Under the pieces are notes generated by a model. The model saw only the letters and a list, made by a program, of their open reading frames with translations, was not told where the DNA came from and ran no database searches. Shown in pieces: positions 33,567 through 43,444 of a stretch of DNA of 64,000 nucleotides. Source of the stretch: Veillonellaceae bacterium (GTDB lineage: Bacteria > Bacillota > Negativicutes > Veillonellales > Dialisteraceae); assembly GCA_025992895.1 (NCBI GenBank), contig DAJPGA010000001.1:1382501-1446500 (forward strand). Reading direction: 5' to 3'. The position numbers and the translations under genes are program-made. How positions within the stretch are numbered: position 1 is the stretch's first letter; each line of letters starts with the position of its first letter.

Positions 33567-34877
33567 ATGGATTCACTATTTGATCTAGACCAGAATGACC
33601 ACATGAAATTTGCACCTCTCGCAGAGAGGATGCGGCCTAAGAAGCTGTCTGATGTCGTAGGACAGGAGCTTGCTGTCGGTCCAAACTCATTTCTAGCTAA
33701 GATGATTCAAAAGGACATGGTTCCTTCCATTCTGCTATTTGGACCTCCCGGGTGCGGAAAGACCACGATTGCTACAGTTATAGCCAATATAACTAAAAGC
33801 AAGTTTGTGAAATTGAATGCGACTGCCAGCGGCATAAAGGAAATCAGGGATCTGGCCAAAAGCGCGAAGGATGAGCTTCAGTTTTATCAGAGACGCACTA
33901 TTGTTTTCGTCGATGAAATTCATCGTTTCAATAAAGGACAGCAGGATATTCTACTGCCATATGTTGAGGATGGCACGTTTATATTAATCGGCGCTACGAC
34001 CGAAAATCCTTATTTTGAGATCAATGCACCGCTTTTATCAAGACTAAGACTGATCCGCTTAAAGGCACTGGCTGAGGAAAGCATTGTTGAAATACTTGAA
34101 CGGGCACTCAATGACAGGGAGCGGGGACTTGGAAAACATGGATACCATGTTTCAAAACCCATATTAAAAATGGTAGCTTCCTATGCTTCAGGGGATTCAC
34201 GTGCAGCGCTCAACTTATTAGAGCAGGCAACGGCACTTCTTGAGGACAACGGAACGCTTACAGAAAAGGAACTTAAGGACCTGGCGGGCGAAAAGATACT
34301 CAACTATGATAAGAACGGGGATTATCATTACGATGTTGTCTCAGCCTTTATAAAAAGCATGCGCGGCAGTGATCCGGATGCGGCACTCCATTATCTGGCA
34401 AGAATGATCAACAGCGGGGAGAAACCTTCATTCATTTCAAGAAGGATCATCATCTGTGCTGCTGAAGATGTGGGTCTGGCCGATCCCAATGCATTGACCG
34501 TTGCAGTAGAAGCTGCGAAAGCGGCTGAATTTGTTGGATTTCCAGAGGCACAGATTCCTTTGGCAGAAGCTGTTTTATACATATGTCTTGCGCCTAAGAG
34601 CAACAGTGCTGTTATGGGGATCATGGCAGCTTCTGCAGAGGCAGGGAAAAGGTCCGACTGGTCGATTCCTGATTATCTGAGAGATGCTCATTATGCGGGC
34701 GCCTCGAAATTAGGTCATGGCAATGGATATTTATATCCACATGATTTTGGCGGATGGGTGGAGCAGGAATATATGCCCAGCGAACTTAAGGGGCATGTTT
34801 ATTATTCACCGGGAAAGAACGGTATGGAGTCTTCGCTTGAAAGCAGATGGAACAATTTTAGACGGAAAAACAAATAA
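33567..34877 (+). CDS. rarA: Replication-associated recombination protein A (RarA/MgsA)
   Basis: 436 aa AAA+ ATPase related to clamp loaders, acting at stalled replication forks. Walker A GPPGCGKTT (about 59-67), Walker B IVFVDEIHRFNKGQQD, sensor 1 GATTENPYFEIN, then helical lid and C-terminal tetramerisation domains (AEDVGLADP). Length normal. It has its own gap after the 6S RNA and no strong promoter that I can see. Neighbour of ftsK, fitting chromosome maintenance. Confidence 0.94.
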   Translation: MDSLFDLDQNDHMKFAPLAERMRPKKLSDVVGQELAVGPNSFLAKMIQKDMVPSILLFGPPGCGKTTIATVIANITKSKFVKLNATASGIKEIRDLAKSAKDELQFYQRRTIVFVDEIHRFNKGQQDILLPYVEDGTFILIGATTENPYFEINAPLLSRLRLIRLKALAEESIVEILERALNDRERGLGKHGYHVSKPILKMVASYASGDSRAALNLLEQATALLEDNGTLTEKELKDLAGEKILNYDKNGDYHYDVVSAFIKSMRGSDPDAALHYLARMINSGEKPSFISRRIIICAAEDVGLADPNALTVAVEAAKAAEFVGFPEAQIPLAEAVLYICLAPKSNSAVMGIMAASAEAGKRSDWSIPDYLRDAHYAGASKLGHGNGYLYPHDFGGWVEQEYMPSELKGHVYYSPGKNGMESSLESRWNNFRRKNK

Positions 34878-34902
34878 TGATTAGGAGCGGATTTTTTCTA
34901 TT

Positions 34903-37398
34903 ATGCGAAATAAAACTCAGAAAAAGAAAGATGTACAGTTAAAACAAAATAATAGAAATTACGAGATAACCGGAATTATAATGCTTCTTTTTGGTGTCTT
35001 TTCTTTTGTGAGCCTGGCTGATTACAATACAGGGATCCTCGGGAGCTGGGCAAATAATGGACTCCATTTCTTATTTGGCATGGGAGCTTTTTTATCTGTT
35101 CTCGTGATCATATTCATGGGGGGTTATTATGTCTTAACAGCAAAGCCATTTCATTCAAACCGGTATTTTTACTACTTTGGGGTTTTATTTTGCTTATGTC
35201 TGTCGCTGATTCATCATTTCTTTGTGCCGATGGGAGAGGAATTTGGTATTTCGAATCTCCTTGAGTATGGCGGTGCCATTGGCTCTGCCATTTCCTGGGC
35301 GCTTCATATCTCGGTCGGGGAAATGGGTACGTCTATCATTCTTGTCGGAGCCATAGTGATTGATATTTTACTCCTGACACAATGGTCGGTATCCAATGGA
35401 GCCAGGAAGGTGGGCGTGAAAGCACAGAAAATAGGCTTGAAAACAGAGCAGAAGCTGGAAGATGCTGCCTCTTACTGGAAACTGAAAAGGGCACAGATCA
35501 ATGCAGAGAAATCTGCTGCCAGACTGGAACCTCTGGAAGAAAGCAGGGGTGAATTCATTTACAAGAAACCAGGAAATGAAACACCAGATGATGAAGAAAA
35601 GAACGGAGATCTTTCAGATAAAGCTGACGAGTCTATACCAGACGATATTGCAGAACTGCTTAATTCCGAAGAAAGCAATTCTGAAGTACAAGCTGAACAA
35701 AATGGTTCTGATTTGAAGCCTGCAGATGAAGAAAATACGCCTTTCGGGAAAAGTCCGATAGAGCCTGCAGAAACAGAAGAGGAAGCTGAAGAAGCGTCCG
35801 CAGGACAAGAAAGTCAGGAATCTGATGCTGCGGAGAATCAAAAACCAGGCAATGGATTGAATGCCGGTGAGCAGCTTCCGGATAAGGCAAAAGCCATCAG
35901 CAGTTCTGATCAAAAGAATACGGATGAACCGGCTGCTCAGGAATATGTATTCCCGCCGCTGTCTTTGCTGCATACGGATGGTCCGGTGCATGCCAAACAG
36001 GATGATATCCAGCATAAGGCCAAAATCATTGAATCTACGCTGGCAAGCTTTGGAGTGGGTGCAAAAGTAATAAATGCAAGTGTCGGGCCGACTGTCACAA
36101 GATTTGAACTCAAACCGGAAATCGGTGTAAGAGTCAGCAAAATCGAAGGTTTGTCAAATGAACTTGCTATGGCACTTGCAGCCACGCATATCCGCATTGA
36201 GGCGCCAATTCCAGGTAAGTCAGCAGTTGGAATAGAGATACCAAACAGCAAAATTATCCCTGTACCGCTCAGGGATGTTCTTGCAAGTGATGAATTCCAA
36301 AAGGGGAAGGGACATATTCTGGTCGCCTTAGGGAAAGATATCACGGGAAAACCAGTTGTTACCGATTTGTCAAAGATGCCGCATCTGTTGATTGCGGGTT
36401 CTACAGGAAGCGGCAAGAGCGTATGCATTAATTCCATCATCACGAGTATTATTTATAAGAGCAAGCCAAGCGACGTGAAATTAATGCTGATCGATCCAAA
36501 GGTCGTTGAACTCAGTGTCTATAATGGAATTCCGCATCTGCGTACGGAAGTTGTTACGGACATGAAGAAAGCACAGGGAACCCTGAATTGGGCCGTGCGT
36601 GAAATGGAATCGAGATATCAGCTTTTCGCCGGCAGTAAAGTCAGGAATATTGAAGGCTATAATAATCTGAATCCTGATAAGAAGATGCCTTATATTCTGA
36701 TCATAGTCGATGAATTTGCTGATTTGATGAATGTGGCGGCCAAAGAAGTTGAAGTTCTGATCCAGAGACTTACACAAAAAGCGAGAGCGGCCGGAATCCA
36801 TCTGATACTTGCAACGCAGCGCCCGTCTGCAGATGTCATTACAGGGGTTATCAAGTCTAATATTCCAAGCAGAATTTCCTTTATGGTTGAATCCAATCTG
36901 AACTCCAGAATCATCCTTGATGAAGGGGGCGCTGAATCATTACTCGGGGAAGGTGATATGTTGTTTAAACGCGCAGGCGCACTCAACCTTGTGAGAATCC
37001 AGGGAGCTTTCATTTCCGATGAAGAAGTTGAGAACGTTGTCAATTATGTGAAGAACGAGTGCCTGAAGCAGGAATCTGAGCCTGTAAAATATGAGCCGAT
37101 TGATTTGTCCATTCCTGAAAAATCTTCGCCTGAGGCAAATGCGGAAGATATGATGGATGATCTGCTTCAAGAGGCTTCCGAATGGGTTCTGGACACCAAA
37201 CGTGCATCGGTATCTGCCCTTCAGAGAAGATTCCGTATCGGATACACGCGTGCAGGCCGGCTTATGGATTCCATGGAAAAAATGGGAATCGTCGGACCTG
37301 CGGAAGGCGCCAAGCCGCGTGAGATCCTGGTGACTAAAGATAAAGTATCTGAAATGTTTATGAATATGGAAAATTCGAAGGATGAAGAACAACAATAG
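34903..37398 (+). CDS. ftsK: DNA translocase FtsK/SpoIIIE
   Basis: 831 aa. Four to five transmembrane helices in the first ~180 residues anchor it at the division septum. A long acidic Glu/Asp/Gln-rich linker (about 210-345) follows. The RecA-like motor has Walker A GSTGSGKS at 499-506, Walker B YILIIVDEFADLM and a DNA-recognition gamma domain at the C-terminus (VSALQRRFRIGYTRAGRLMD). Pumps DNA to complete chromosome segregation. The linker's composition and length are free to vary across species. Confidence 0.94.
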   Translation: MRNKTQKKKDVQLKQNNRNYEITGIIMLLFGVFSFVSLADYNTGILGSWANNGLHFLFGMGAFLSVLVIIFMGGYYVLTAKPFHSNRYFYYFGVLFCLCLSLIHHFFVPMGEEFGISNLLEYGGAIGSAISWALHISVGEMGTSIILVGAIVIDILLLTQWSVSNGARKVGVKAQKIGLKTEQKLEDAASYWKLKRAQINAEKSAARLEPLEESRGEFIYKKPGNETPDDEEKNGDLSDKADESIPDDIAELLNSEESNSEVQAEQNGSDLKPADEENTPFGKSPIEPAETEEEAEEASAGQESQESDAAENQKPGNGLNAGEQLPDKAKAISSSDQKNTDEPAAQEYVFPPLSLLHTDGPVHAKQDDIQHKAKIIESTLASFGVGAKVINASVGPTVTRFELKPEIGVRVSKIEGLSNELAMALAATHIRIEAPIPGKSAVGIEIPNSKIIPVPLRDVLASDEFQKGKGHILVALGKDITGKPVVTDLSKMPHLLIAGSTGSGKSVCINSIITSIIYKSKPSDVKLMLIDPKVVELSVYNGIPHLRTEVVTDMKKAQGTLNWAVREMESRYQLFAGSKVRNIEGYNNLNPDKKMPYILIIVDEFADLMNVAAKEVEVLIQRLTQKARAAGIHLILATQRPSADVITGVIKSNIPSRISFMVESNLNSRIILDEGGAESLLGEGDMLFKRAGALNLVRIQGAFISDEEVENVVNYVKNECLKQESEPVKYEPIDLSIPEKSSPEANAEDMMDDLLQEASEWVLDTKRASVSALQRRFRIGYTRAGRLMDSMEKMGIVGPAEGAKPREILVTKDKVSEMFMNMENSKDEEQQ

Positions 37399-37480
37399 CT
37401 CTATTGCTGCGGATTGCTATTAGTAATTGGCTGCTGGAGATGGTATGATATAATTCTTATTGGGAATCGGGGTGAAAAAT

Positions 37481-38521
37481 ATGAAGCGTCTGCTTTCCGT
37501 TATCCTGTTTCTGATACTTGCGGGGGCAGCATTTCTGGGCATTTTCCAATATGCAAAAAATCAGGAAAACCTGAAAAAACAGAGATCGGATACTACGGAA
37601 AAAGTCGTAGTATATACCGATTTGCAGTCAGGAATGCTGGAACCGCTGAATGCGCCTTTTTATAAAGAAACCGGAATGAAACTCGATATCGTATATTTGA
37701 CCTCGAATCAGATGGTACAGGGCTCTTCAGATTCTGATAAAATTCCCGATGTCTATATCACATCCCAGGATACTCTGGTCAAATTGAAAGATAATAAAAT
37801 GTTAGAGCCATATTTTTCATCACGCACAGATACAGCTTTGAATGTTTTTCGAGATGATGATTCATACTGGACAGGCATCTGGATAGATCCGGTTATATTT
37901 GCAGTCAATAAGGATTTCTTTCTGAAGCATCCTGCATTCAGCTATACATGGACAGAGGTGTTTACCAGGAAATCGGTTCAGTTATCAATGACAGATTTCA
38001 TTGCTGCAGATATGGCTGAAGACCTGCTTATGTGCCTGGCAGAACATTTCGGTATCAATGAAACCTTCCAGCTTTTATACCAGGCGCAGGGGCATGTGGT
38101 TCAGTACGGCAAGTATCTGTCTACCCCTTCAAGAATGGCTGCCATGGGAAAATGCGATATTGGTATCTCGGGGCTTAATGAAACGCTTCGTACAAGAAAT
38201 GAGAACATGCCCGTTACTATTATTTACCCGGAAGATGGTTCTCCATGGTATCTTTATGGGGCAGGTCTTTCAAAAAGCAGTCTCAATCCGGACCGGGGCA
38301 GGCAATTCATAGAATGGCTGCTTAATCCGGAAGGATACAAGAAGATAATGGAACAGAATCAATATTATTATGTTTATGTTAATGATGAAGATATGAAGCC
38401 GGACGTTATTGGCGGCGATCTTCGCTTCTGGGATTTGAAGAAGATGTATTTTGATGAAGGGAAAAAGGATTTGCTCAACCAATGGGCTGACAAAATTCGT
38501 TTTGGAGGAACAAATAATTGA
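37481..38521 (+). CDS. Orphan extracellular solute-binding protein (family 1, iron/thiamine-type fold)
   Basis: 346 aa. A hydrophobic N-terminal segment (about 3-22) without a lipobox cysteine suggests a signal anchor or signal peptide, leaving it in the periplasm or outer face of the membrane. VVVYTDLQSGMLEPLNAPFYKETG, an IPDVYITSQ segment and the DSPWYLYGAG-like late region resemble Fe3+ (AfuA/FbpA), thiamine or 2-aminoethylphosphonate binding proteins. No permease or ATPase gene is next to it: it sits between ftsK and rimO. GGGGTGAAAAAT precedes the ATG. The stop overlaps the rimO start. Ligand unknown. Confidence 0.75.
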   Translation: MKRLLSVILFLILAGAAFLGIFQYAKNQENLKKQRSDTTEKVVVYTDLQSGMLEPLNAPFYKETGMKLDIVYLTSNQMVQGSSDSDKIPDVYITSQDTLVKLKDNKMLEPYFSSRTDTALNVFRDDDSYWTGIWIDPVIFAVNKDFFLKHPAFSYTWTEVFTRKSVQLSMTDFIAADMAEDLLMCLAEHFGINETFQLLYQAQGHVVQYGKYLSTPSRMAAMGKCDIGISGLNETLRTRNENMPVTIIYPEDGSPWYLYGAGLSKSSLNPDRGRQFIEWLLNPEGYKKIMEQNQYYYVYVNDEDMKPDVIGGDLRFWDLKKMYFDEGKKDLLNQWADKIRFGGTNN

Positions 38522-39864
38522 CAGTTAAAACTTTAGGAGTTGTAAGCTTAGGCTGCTCTAAGAATCTCGTTGATACGGAAATGATGGTAGGCATTCTTGA
38601 AAAAGATGGCTATAAGATGGTAGATGATCTGGATGATGCACAAGTTATTCTTGTCAATACCTGTACGTTTATTGATGCAGCCAAAGAAGAATCCATACAG
38701 ACAATTTTGCAGGCAGCCGAATATAAGAAGTCGGGAATTTGCGAAAAATTGGTTGTAGCAGGCTGTCTTGCACAGCAATACAAGAAGAGCCTCAGTGCTG
38801 AACTGCCGGAAGTGGATATTTTCATCGGAACCGAATCATGGCAGCTTATTTCCGAAGCATTAAAGGAATCCTATGCTGAACAAGGGGAAAATGTTTTCAA
38901 GTTCAACATGAAACCCTGCAATAATGAAGAGTCCATGCCGAGAGAAATATTGACTCCAAAATATTCTGCTTATGTGAAAATTGCAGAAGGATGCAGCAAC
39001 GGATGCACATTCTGCTATATCCCATATGTTCGCGGCCCCATGAGAAGCCGCCCCGTCGCATCTATTGTGCATGAAGTCAGAAGACTGGCTGCTGATGGCG
39101 TAAGAGAGTTCAATTTAATAGCACAGGACTTAAGCTGCTACGGAAGAGATTTGAGTGAACCGGCAAGTCTTGCCAAGCTTTTAAAAGAGCTTGTAAAGAT
39201 TGAAGGCGTAAAATGGATAAGACTTTTCTACCTTTACCCGACTTATTTTGATGATGAACTTTTGCAGATCATTCTGACTGAACCAAAAATCTGCAAATAT
39301 GTTGATATTCCATTGCAGCATATAAGCAATAATGTGCTGAAACGCATGAACCGCAAGGATTCAACTGAAAGTATCAGGAATTTGTTGTCAAAGATACGTT
39401 CATCTTCTCCGCGCATGACAGTCAGGACTACTTTGATGGTCGGCTTCCCTGGAGAAACAGATCAGGATTTCCAGGAACTTTGCGATTTCATCAAGGAAGT
39501 AAAATTTGATGATATGGGTGCTTTCATGTTCTCGCCGCAGGAAGGCACACCGGCTGCAAGAATGGCAGACCAGATTCCTGAAGAGGTTAAGGAATCCCGT
39601 TATCATGAATTAATGTCTATTCAGGCTGGCATTTCTGAAGAAAACAATGAAAATCTGATTGGCACTGAAACGGAAGTCCTTGTCGAGGAACTTATTGATA
39701 CCGGTGACGGGAATATCCAGGCAAAAGGACGTGCATCTTTCCAGGCTCCGGAAGTTGATGGAAATGTGTATATCGATCAGCCGGATAACCTTCAGCCCGG
39801 TGATTTCGTAAAGGTAAAGATTGTTGATGGCTATGCATATGATTTAATTGGAGAAAAGATCTAA
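38518..39864 (+). CDS. rimO: Ribosomal protein S12 methylthiotransferase
   Basis: 448 aa radical SAM enzyme that methylthiolates an aspartate of ribosomal protein S12. The N-terminal UPF0004 domain has GCSKNLVDTE and NTCTFIDAAKEES. The radical SAM cluster CxxxCxxC is C159/C163/C166 (CSNGCTFCYIP). A C-terminal TRAM domain follows. The start is TTG at 38518, overlapping the stop of the binding-protein gene and preceded by GGAGGAACAAATAA. Followed by cinA and recA, a common arrangement, though pgsA is missing from between them. Confidence 0.95.
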   Translation: MTVKTLGVVSLGCSKNLVDTEMMVGILEKDGYKMVDDLDDAQVILVNTCTFIDAAKEESIQTILQAAEYKKSGICEKLVVAGCLAQQYKKSLSAELPEVDIFIGTESWQLISEALKESYAEQGENVFKFNMKPCNNEESMPREILTPKYSAYVKIAEGCSNGCTFCYIPYVRGPMRSRPVASIVHEVRRLAADGVREFNLIAQDLSCYGRDLSEPASLAKLLKELVKIEGVKWIRLFYLYPTYFDDELLQIILTEPKICKYVDIPLQHISNNVLKRMNRKDSTESIRNLLSKIRSSSPRMTVRTTLMVGFPGETDQDFQELCDFIKEVKFDDMGAFMFSPQEGTPAARMADQIPEEVKESRYHELMSIQAGISEENNENLIGTETEVLVEELIDTGDGNIQAKGRASFQAPEVDGNVYIDQPDNLQPGDFVKVKIVDGYAYDLIGEKI

Positions 39865-39884
39865 TGACCTTCTGAGAGGGAATC

Positions 39885-41156
39885 ATGATAACTGAAATCA
39901 TAACCACGGGCACTGAGCTGCTTTTGGGAGAGATCGTTAACGAAAATGCGCAGTGGCTTGCATCTTTTATGAATGAACATGGTTATACTGTGGCATATTT
40001 GACCACAGCAGGGGATAATCCGAAACGTCTGGAAGAGACATTCAAGACTGCTTTGGCAAGAGCGGATATTGTTATTACTTCAGGCGGACTGGGTTCAACT
40101 ATGGGGGATATTACAAAGAAGGCCGGAGCTGACGCATTAGGGATTCCATTCATGCTAAATGCTGACGAATCCATTCGGCTTAAGTCATATTATGAACAGA
40201 AGAAGCGTAAATACCTTCCGTCTCTAGAAAGGCAGGCCTGGTTTGCCAAAGGGGCTGTTTTACTAAAAAACGAGTATGGTTCCGCTTCCGGTTCAGTAAC
40301 AGAATACAATGGCAAATTGTTGATTCATCTGCCCGGACCTCCATTTGAAATGAAAATGATGGCACAGAATCAGATGATGCCATTCCTTGAGGAAAAGTTT
40401 GGAAATCAGGGGGTAATTCGTTCTGCTGAACTGCCGGTCAAAGGATTATCGGAAGCAGAAATAGAAACAAGGATCATCCATTTATTAAAAGCCCAGAATA
40501 ATCCTACAATCGCGCTCTTGGCAAGACCGGGATATATTCTGGTCAGGGTGACTGGAAAGGGATGCAGTGCAGATGATGCCTATCATCTGATGGAACCCGT
40601 CATAAAGCAGATAGGAGAATTGCTGCCTGTCTCAAGTTATCATATAGAAAAGAACGCAAGGGAAGATTTAGTTAAGGAAATCCGAAACAATAAGCTGACG
40701 ATAAGTGCTGCAGAATCTTGCACAGGCGGATTGATTGGGAAGCTTCTCACGGATCTGCCCGGCAGTTCTGATTATTTCAAAGGCAGTGCGGTGACGTACT
40801 GGAATGAAGCGAAAGAAAATATCCTGCGTGTCGACCCTGAAGTGCTTGAAAAATACACAGCAGTCAGTGAAAATGTGGCAAAAGAGATGGCTGAAGGAGC
40901 ACGCAGACTTTATAAGAGTGATATATCCGTTTCTACTACAGGTTATGCCGGACCAGGCGCCGGAGAAAGGGGAGAACCTGCCGGGCTTGTTTATATCGGG
41001 GTTTCAGGGCCAATCGGGACTGCTGTTTACGAAGAACATTTTATGGGTTCACGTAAGAGCGTCCGTTATGCCGCTGCAGAGACGGCTTTCTATTATGCTA
41101 TGAAATACATTAAGAAGTTAGTGCAGGAAGAGAGGGAAAAAGATGGCAACAGATAG
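39885..41156 (+). CDS. cinA: CinA family competence/damage-inducible protein, NMN amidohydrolase type
   Basis: 423 aa. An N-terminal MoCF-like domain ([28 protein letters not shown]) is followed by a C-terminal CinA deamidase domain ([25 protein letters not shown]) with the catalytic Ser region. The family hydrolyses nicotinamide mononucleotide and ADP-ribose in pyridine-nucleotide salvage. Co-operonic with rimO and recA; the last 14 bases overlap the recA start, so the two are coupled. Confidence 0.94.
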   Translation: MITEIITTGTELLLGEIVNENAQWLASFMNEHGYTVAYLTTAGDNPKRLEETFKTALARADIVITSGGLGSTMGDITKKAGADALGIPFMLNADESIRLKSYYEQKKRKYLPSLERQAWFAKGAVLLKNEYGSASGSVTEYNGKLLIHLPGPPFEMKMMAQNQMMPFLEEKFGNQGVIRSAELPVKGLSEAEIETRIIHLLKAQNNPTIALLARPGYILVRVTGKGCSADDAYHLMEPVIKQIGELLPVSSYHIEKNAREDLVKEIRNNKLTISAAESCTGGLIGKLLTDLPGSSDYFKGSAVTYWNEAKENILRVDPEVLEKYTAVSENVAKEMAEGARRLYKSDISVSTTGYAGPGAGERGEPAGLVYIGVSGPIGTAVYEEHFMGSRKSVRYAAAETAFYYAMKYIKKLVQEEREKDGNR

Positions 41157-42198
41157 TAATGCAGAAAAGAGAAAAGCTCTTGATAATGCAATCCATCAGA
41201 TTACTCGTGAATTTGGCGCCGGATCGATTATGCGCCTTGGCGATATGGGGAATAAATTAGATATTGATGTTATTCCTACAGGTTCCTTAGCGCTTGACAT
41301 TGCTGTCGGTGTTGGCGGATATCCACGCGGCAGAGTGATTGAGATTTATGGTCCGGAATCTTCCGGTAAGACCACACTGGCACTTCATGCAATTGCTGAA
41401 GCCCAGAAATTAGGCGGAGTAGCTGCTTTTATTGATGCTGAACACGCATTGGATCCAATGTATGCTCATCGGCTTGGCGTTGATACTAAAGATTTATTAA
41501 TATCCCAGCCGGATAGTGGTGAACAGGCGCTCAGCATTTGTGAATCTTTGGTCAGAAGCGGCGCTGTTGATATCGTAGTCATCGACTCCGTTGCTGCATT
41601 GGTCCCGAAACAGGAAATTGAGGGCGATATCGGCGATCAGTCTGTCGGCCTTCAGGCAAGACTGATGAGTAAAGCTCTCAGAAAACTGACCGGCATCATA
41701 AGCAAATCCAAAACAATCGTTATTTTCATTAACCAGATTCGTGAAAAAGTCGGCGTTATGTTCGGCAACCCGGAAACCACCACAGGCGGACGCGCACTTA
41801 AATTCTATGCATCCATGCGTATTGAAATAAGAAGAGCGGAAGCCATAAAGAATGGTACGGATGTTATCGGCAACAGGACAAGAGCAAAGGTTGTAAAGAA
41901 CAAAGTGGCTCCTCCGTTTAAGGTAGCTGAATTTGATATCATGTATGGGGAAGGCATTTCTGTAGAAGGAACACTTCTTGATATTGCTGTAAATATGGAT
42001 ATTATCCAGAAGAGCGGAGCCTGGTATTCCTATAATGGAAGCAGAATCAGCCAGGGACGTGAAGCAGCCAAGACATACTTGAAGGAACATCCGGATGTTG
42101 CTGCTGAGATTGATAAAACCATCAGGGATACACTTGTCGTTGAACCGGGCCATTTTGAAGATGGCGTATTATCTGAACAAGATGAAGAGGACAAATAA
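41143..42198 (+). CDS. recA: Recombinase RecA
   Basis: 351 aa. Walker A GPESSGKT at about 70-77, Walker B region [14 protein letters not shown]-binding loops around [15 protein letters not shown] and [12 protein letters not shown]. Homologous recombination and SOS coprotease. ATG overlaps the cinA end; recX overlaps its tail. No intein or intron interrupts the gene. Confidence 0.98.
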   Translation: MATDSNAEKRKALDNAIHQITREFGAGSIMRLGDMGNKLDIDVIPTGSLALDIAVGVGGYPRGRVIEIYGPESSGKTTLALHAIAEAQKLGGVAAFIDAEHALDPMYAHRLGVDTKDLLISQPDSGEQALSICESLVRSGAVDIVVIDSVAALVPKQEIEGDIGDQSVGLQARLMSKALRKLTGIISKSKTIVIFINQIREKVGVMFGNPETTTGGRALKFYASMRIEIRRAEAIKNGTDVIGNRTRAKVVKNKVAPPFKVAEFDIMYGEGISVEGTLLDIAVNMDIIQKSGAWYSYNGSRISQGREAAKTYLKEHPDVAAEIDKTIRDTLVVEPGHFEDGVLSEQDEEDK

Positions 42199-42634
42199 GA
42201 CTGCATATGAATCAGCAATTCATTTATTGAATTACAGACCCCAAAGTGAATATGAACTTAGAACCAAACTGGCCCGCAAAGGATATGATCCTGATGAGAT
42301 AGGCAAAGTCATGGATAAGTTAAAGCACTATGGGTATCTGAATGATTCTGAACTCGCGGATGATTTGTTTGATTCATTCCGGAACAGAAAATGTTATGGG
42401 GATACCTATATTCATCAGAAGCTTAAATCCAGAGGGCTCCATACTAATAAGCATTTAACACCTGAAGAAGAAATAGATATTGCAGTTTCCTTACTGGAAG
42501 AAAAAGGACGGATCAAACCGGAGTTATTAATTAATTACAGGAAGGCCGCCGCATTTCTTCTGAGGCGCGGACTCTCGCAAAGTGCAGTGATGACAGCTTT
42601 AAGAGAAGTAAGAACATTCGAATACGAAGAGTAG
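42182..42634 (+). CDS. recX: RecX regulatory protein
   Basis: 150 aa, helical repeats ([39 protein letters not shown]) that bind in the RecA filament groove and limit its activity. The reading frame is open further back into recA, but the family begins near ATG 42182, giving a 17-base overlap with the recA stop. No clear Shine-Dalgarno is visible at this start, so it may rely on translational coupling to recA. Confidence 0.85.
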   Translation: MKRTNKTAYESAIHLLNYRPQSEYELRTKLARKGYDPDEIGKVMDKLKHYGYLNDSELADDLFDSFRNRKCYGDTYIHQKLKSRGLHTNKHLTPEEEIDIAVSLLEEKGRIKPELLINYRKAAAFLLRRGLSQSAVMTALREVRTFEYEE

Positions 42635-42848
42635 TCTCTTATAGTACCCGGTACATTCATAAAGAGTCCCGTCATTTTGGGGATTTTAGAAGTTTCAAAT
42701 TTGAATTGATAAAGCCATGCTGAAATTCAGCATGGCTTTTCATATTTAGTAAATAGATATACGGCTGGTTTTAATCGTGATTTACGGGGGAAATTGTCTC
42801 TTGATGGAATAGTATTGATGAAATAAAAAAATAATCAAATAGTTTACT
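42635..42848. other. Intergenic gap recX-ctsR
   Basis: About 210 bases. Holds a terminator at 42711-42740 and an imperfect GAGTCCC/GGGGATTT hairpin near 42664-42686. The rest is AT-rich with no recognised element until the ctsR promoter. Confidence 0.5.
42711..42740 (+). terminator. Terminator after recX
   Basis: AAAGCCATGCTGA / TCAGCATGGCTTT, 13-bp stem with a short loop, flanked by T and A runs, so it may be bidirectional. Confidence 0.85.
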
Positions 42849-42884
42849 TTGACCTATTGACTTTTTGATTTATTGTTTTATAAT
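42849..42884 (+). promoter_or_regulatory. ctsR promoter with repeated TGAC/TGAT motifs (candidate CtsR operator)
   Basis: TTGACT (42857-42862), 16-base spacer, TATAAT (42879-42884). Overlapping the -35 are three direct repeats with ~8-base period: TTTGACC (42848-42854), ATTGACT and a weaker TTTTGAT. On the other strand these read GGTCAAA and AGTCAAT, the CtsR heptad type, but with one-base rather than three-base spacing. Autorepression is likely, though the spacing is unlike the Bacillus consensus. Confidence 0.55.
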
Positions 42885-42921
42885 ATAGAAAAGAATCAAT
42901 AGAAGGGAGGGCTGGCAAGCA

Positions 42922-43443
42922 ATGAATAATTCAATGTTATCTGACAGGATTGAAAAGTTTATTTTGGAAATGCTGGGTAAACAGTCTACTGATGAAATTT
43001 TACTGAAAAGGAAAGATGTGGCCGATTTATTAGAATGTGCTCCTTCTCAAGTTACGTATGTAATTAATACCAGATTTTCTCCCGATAATCGTTTTGTCGT
43101 GGAATCAAGGCGTGGAAGCGGAGGATATATCAAGATATCGTTAAGGGAAGATAATGCACCTTCACATTCTAAGGATCAGGCTTCATCCAAGATCAGAAGC
43201 AGTACCAGCACAGGAGGGAAACAACGAACCAATGAAATTCATCCCAATAGTATTACAGAAATAGAGAATGGATTAGATAGCTATTTCAGAATGCTCTTAG
43301 ATTATGAAATTATCTCATCTAGAGAATACAGATTAATTTGTACACTAACTCATACAATGCTGGAGTATTGTCCTGAAAGCCACCGTCGTGAGGCAGCCAA
43401 GACAATGATTCATAGAATTGAATGGGTCACGAAAGGAGAATAA
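42922..43443 (+). CDS. ctsR: Class III heat-shock repressor CtsR
   Basis: 173 aa. N-terminal winged helix with LSDRIEKFILEML, VADLLECAPSQVTYVINTRFS and wing residues ESRRGSGGYIKI; the family wing is usually RGGGGYI. A C-terminal dimerisation domain (about 110-170) follows. Represses clpC and other Clp genes. Heads ctsR-mcsA-mcsB-clpC. GGGAGG lies 11 bases before the ATG, slightly far. Confidence 0.95.
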   Translation: MNNSMLSDRIEKFILEMLGKQSTDEILLKRKDVADLLECAPSQVTYVINTRFSPDNRFVVESRRGSGGYIKISLREDNAPSHSKDQASSKIRSSTSTGGKQRTNEIHPNSITEIENGLDSYFRMLLDYEIISSREYRLICTLTHTMLEYCPESHRREAAKTMIHRIEWVTKGE

Positions 43444-43444
43444 A

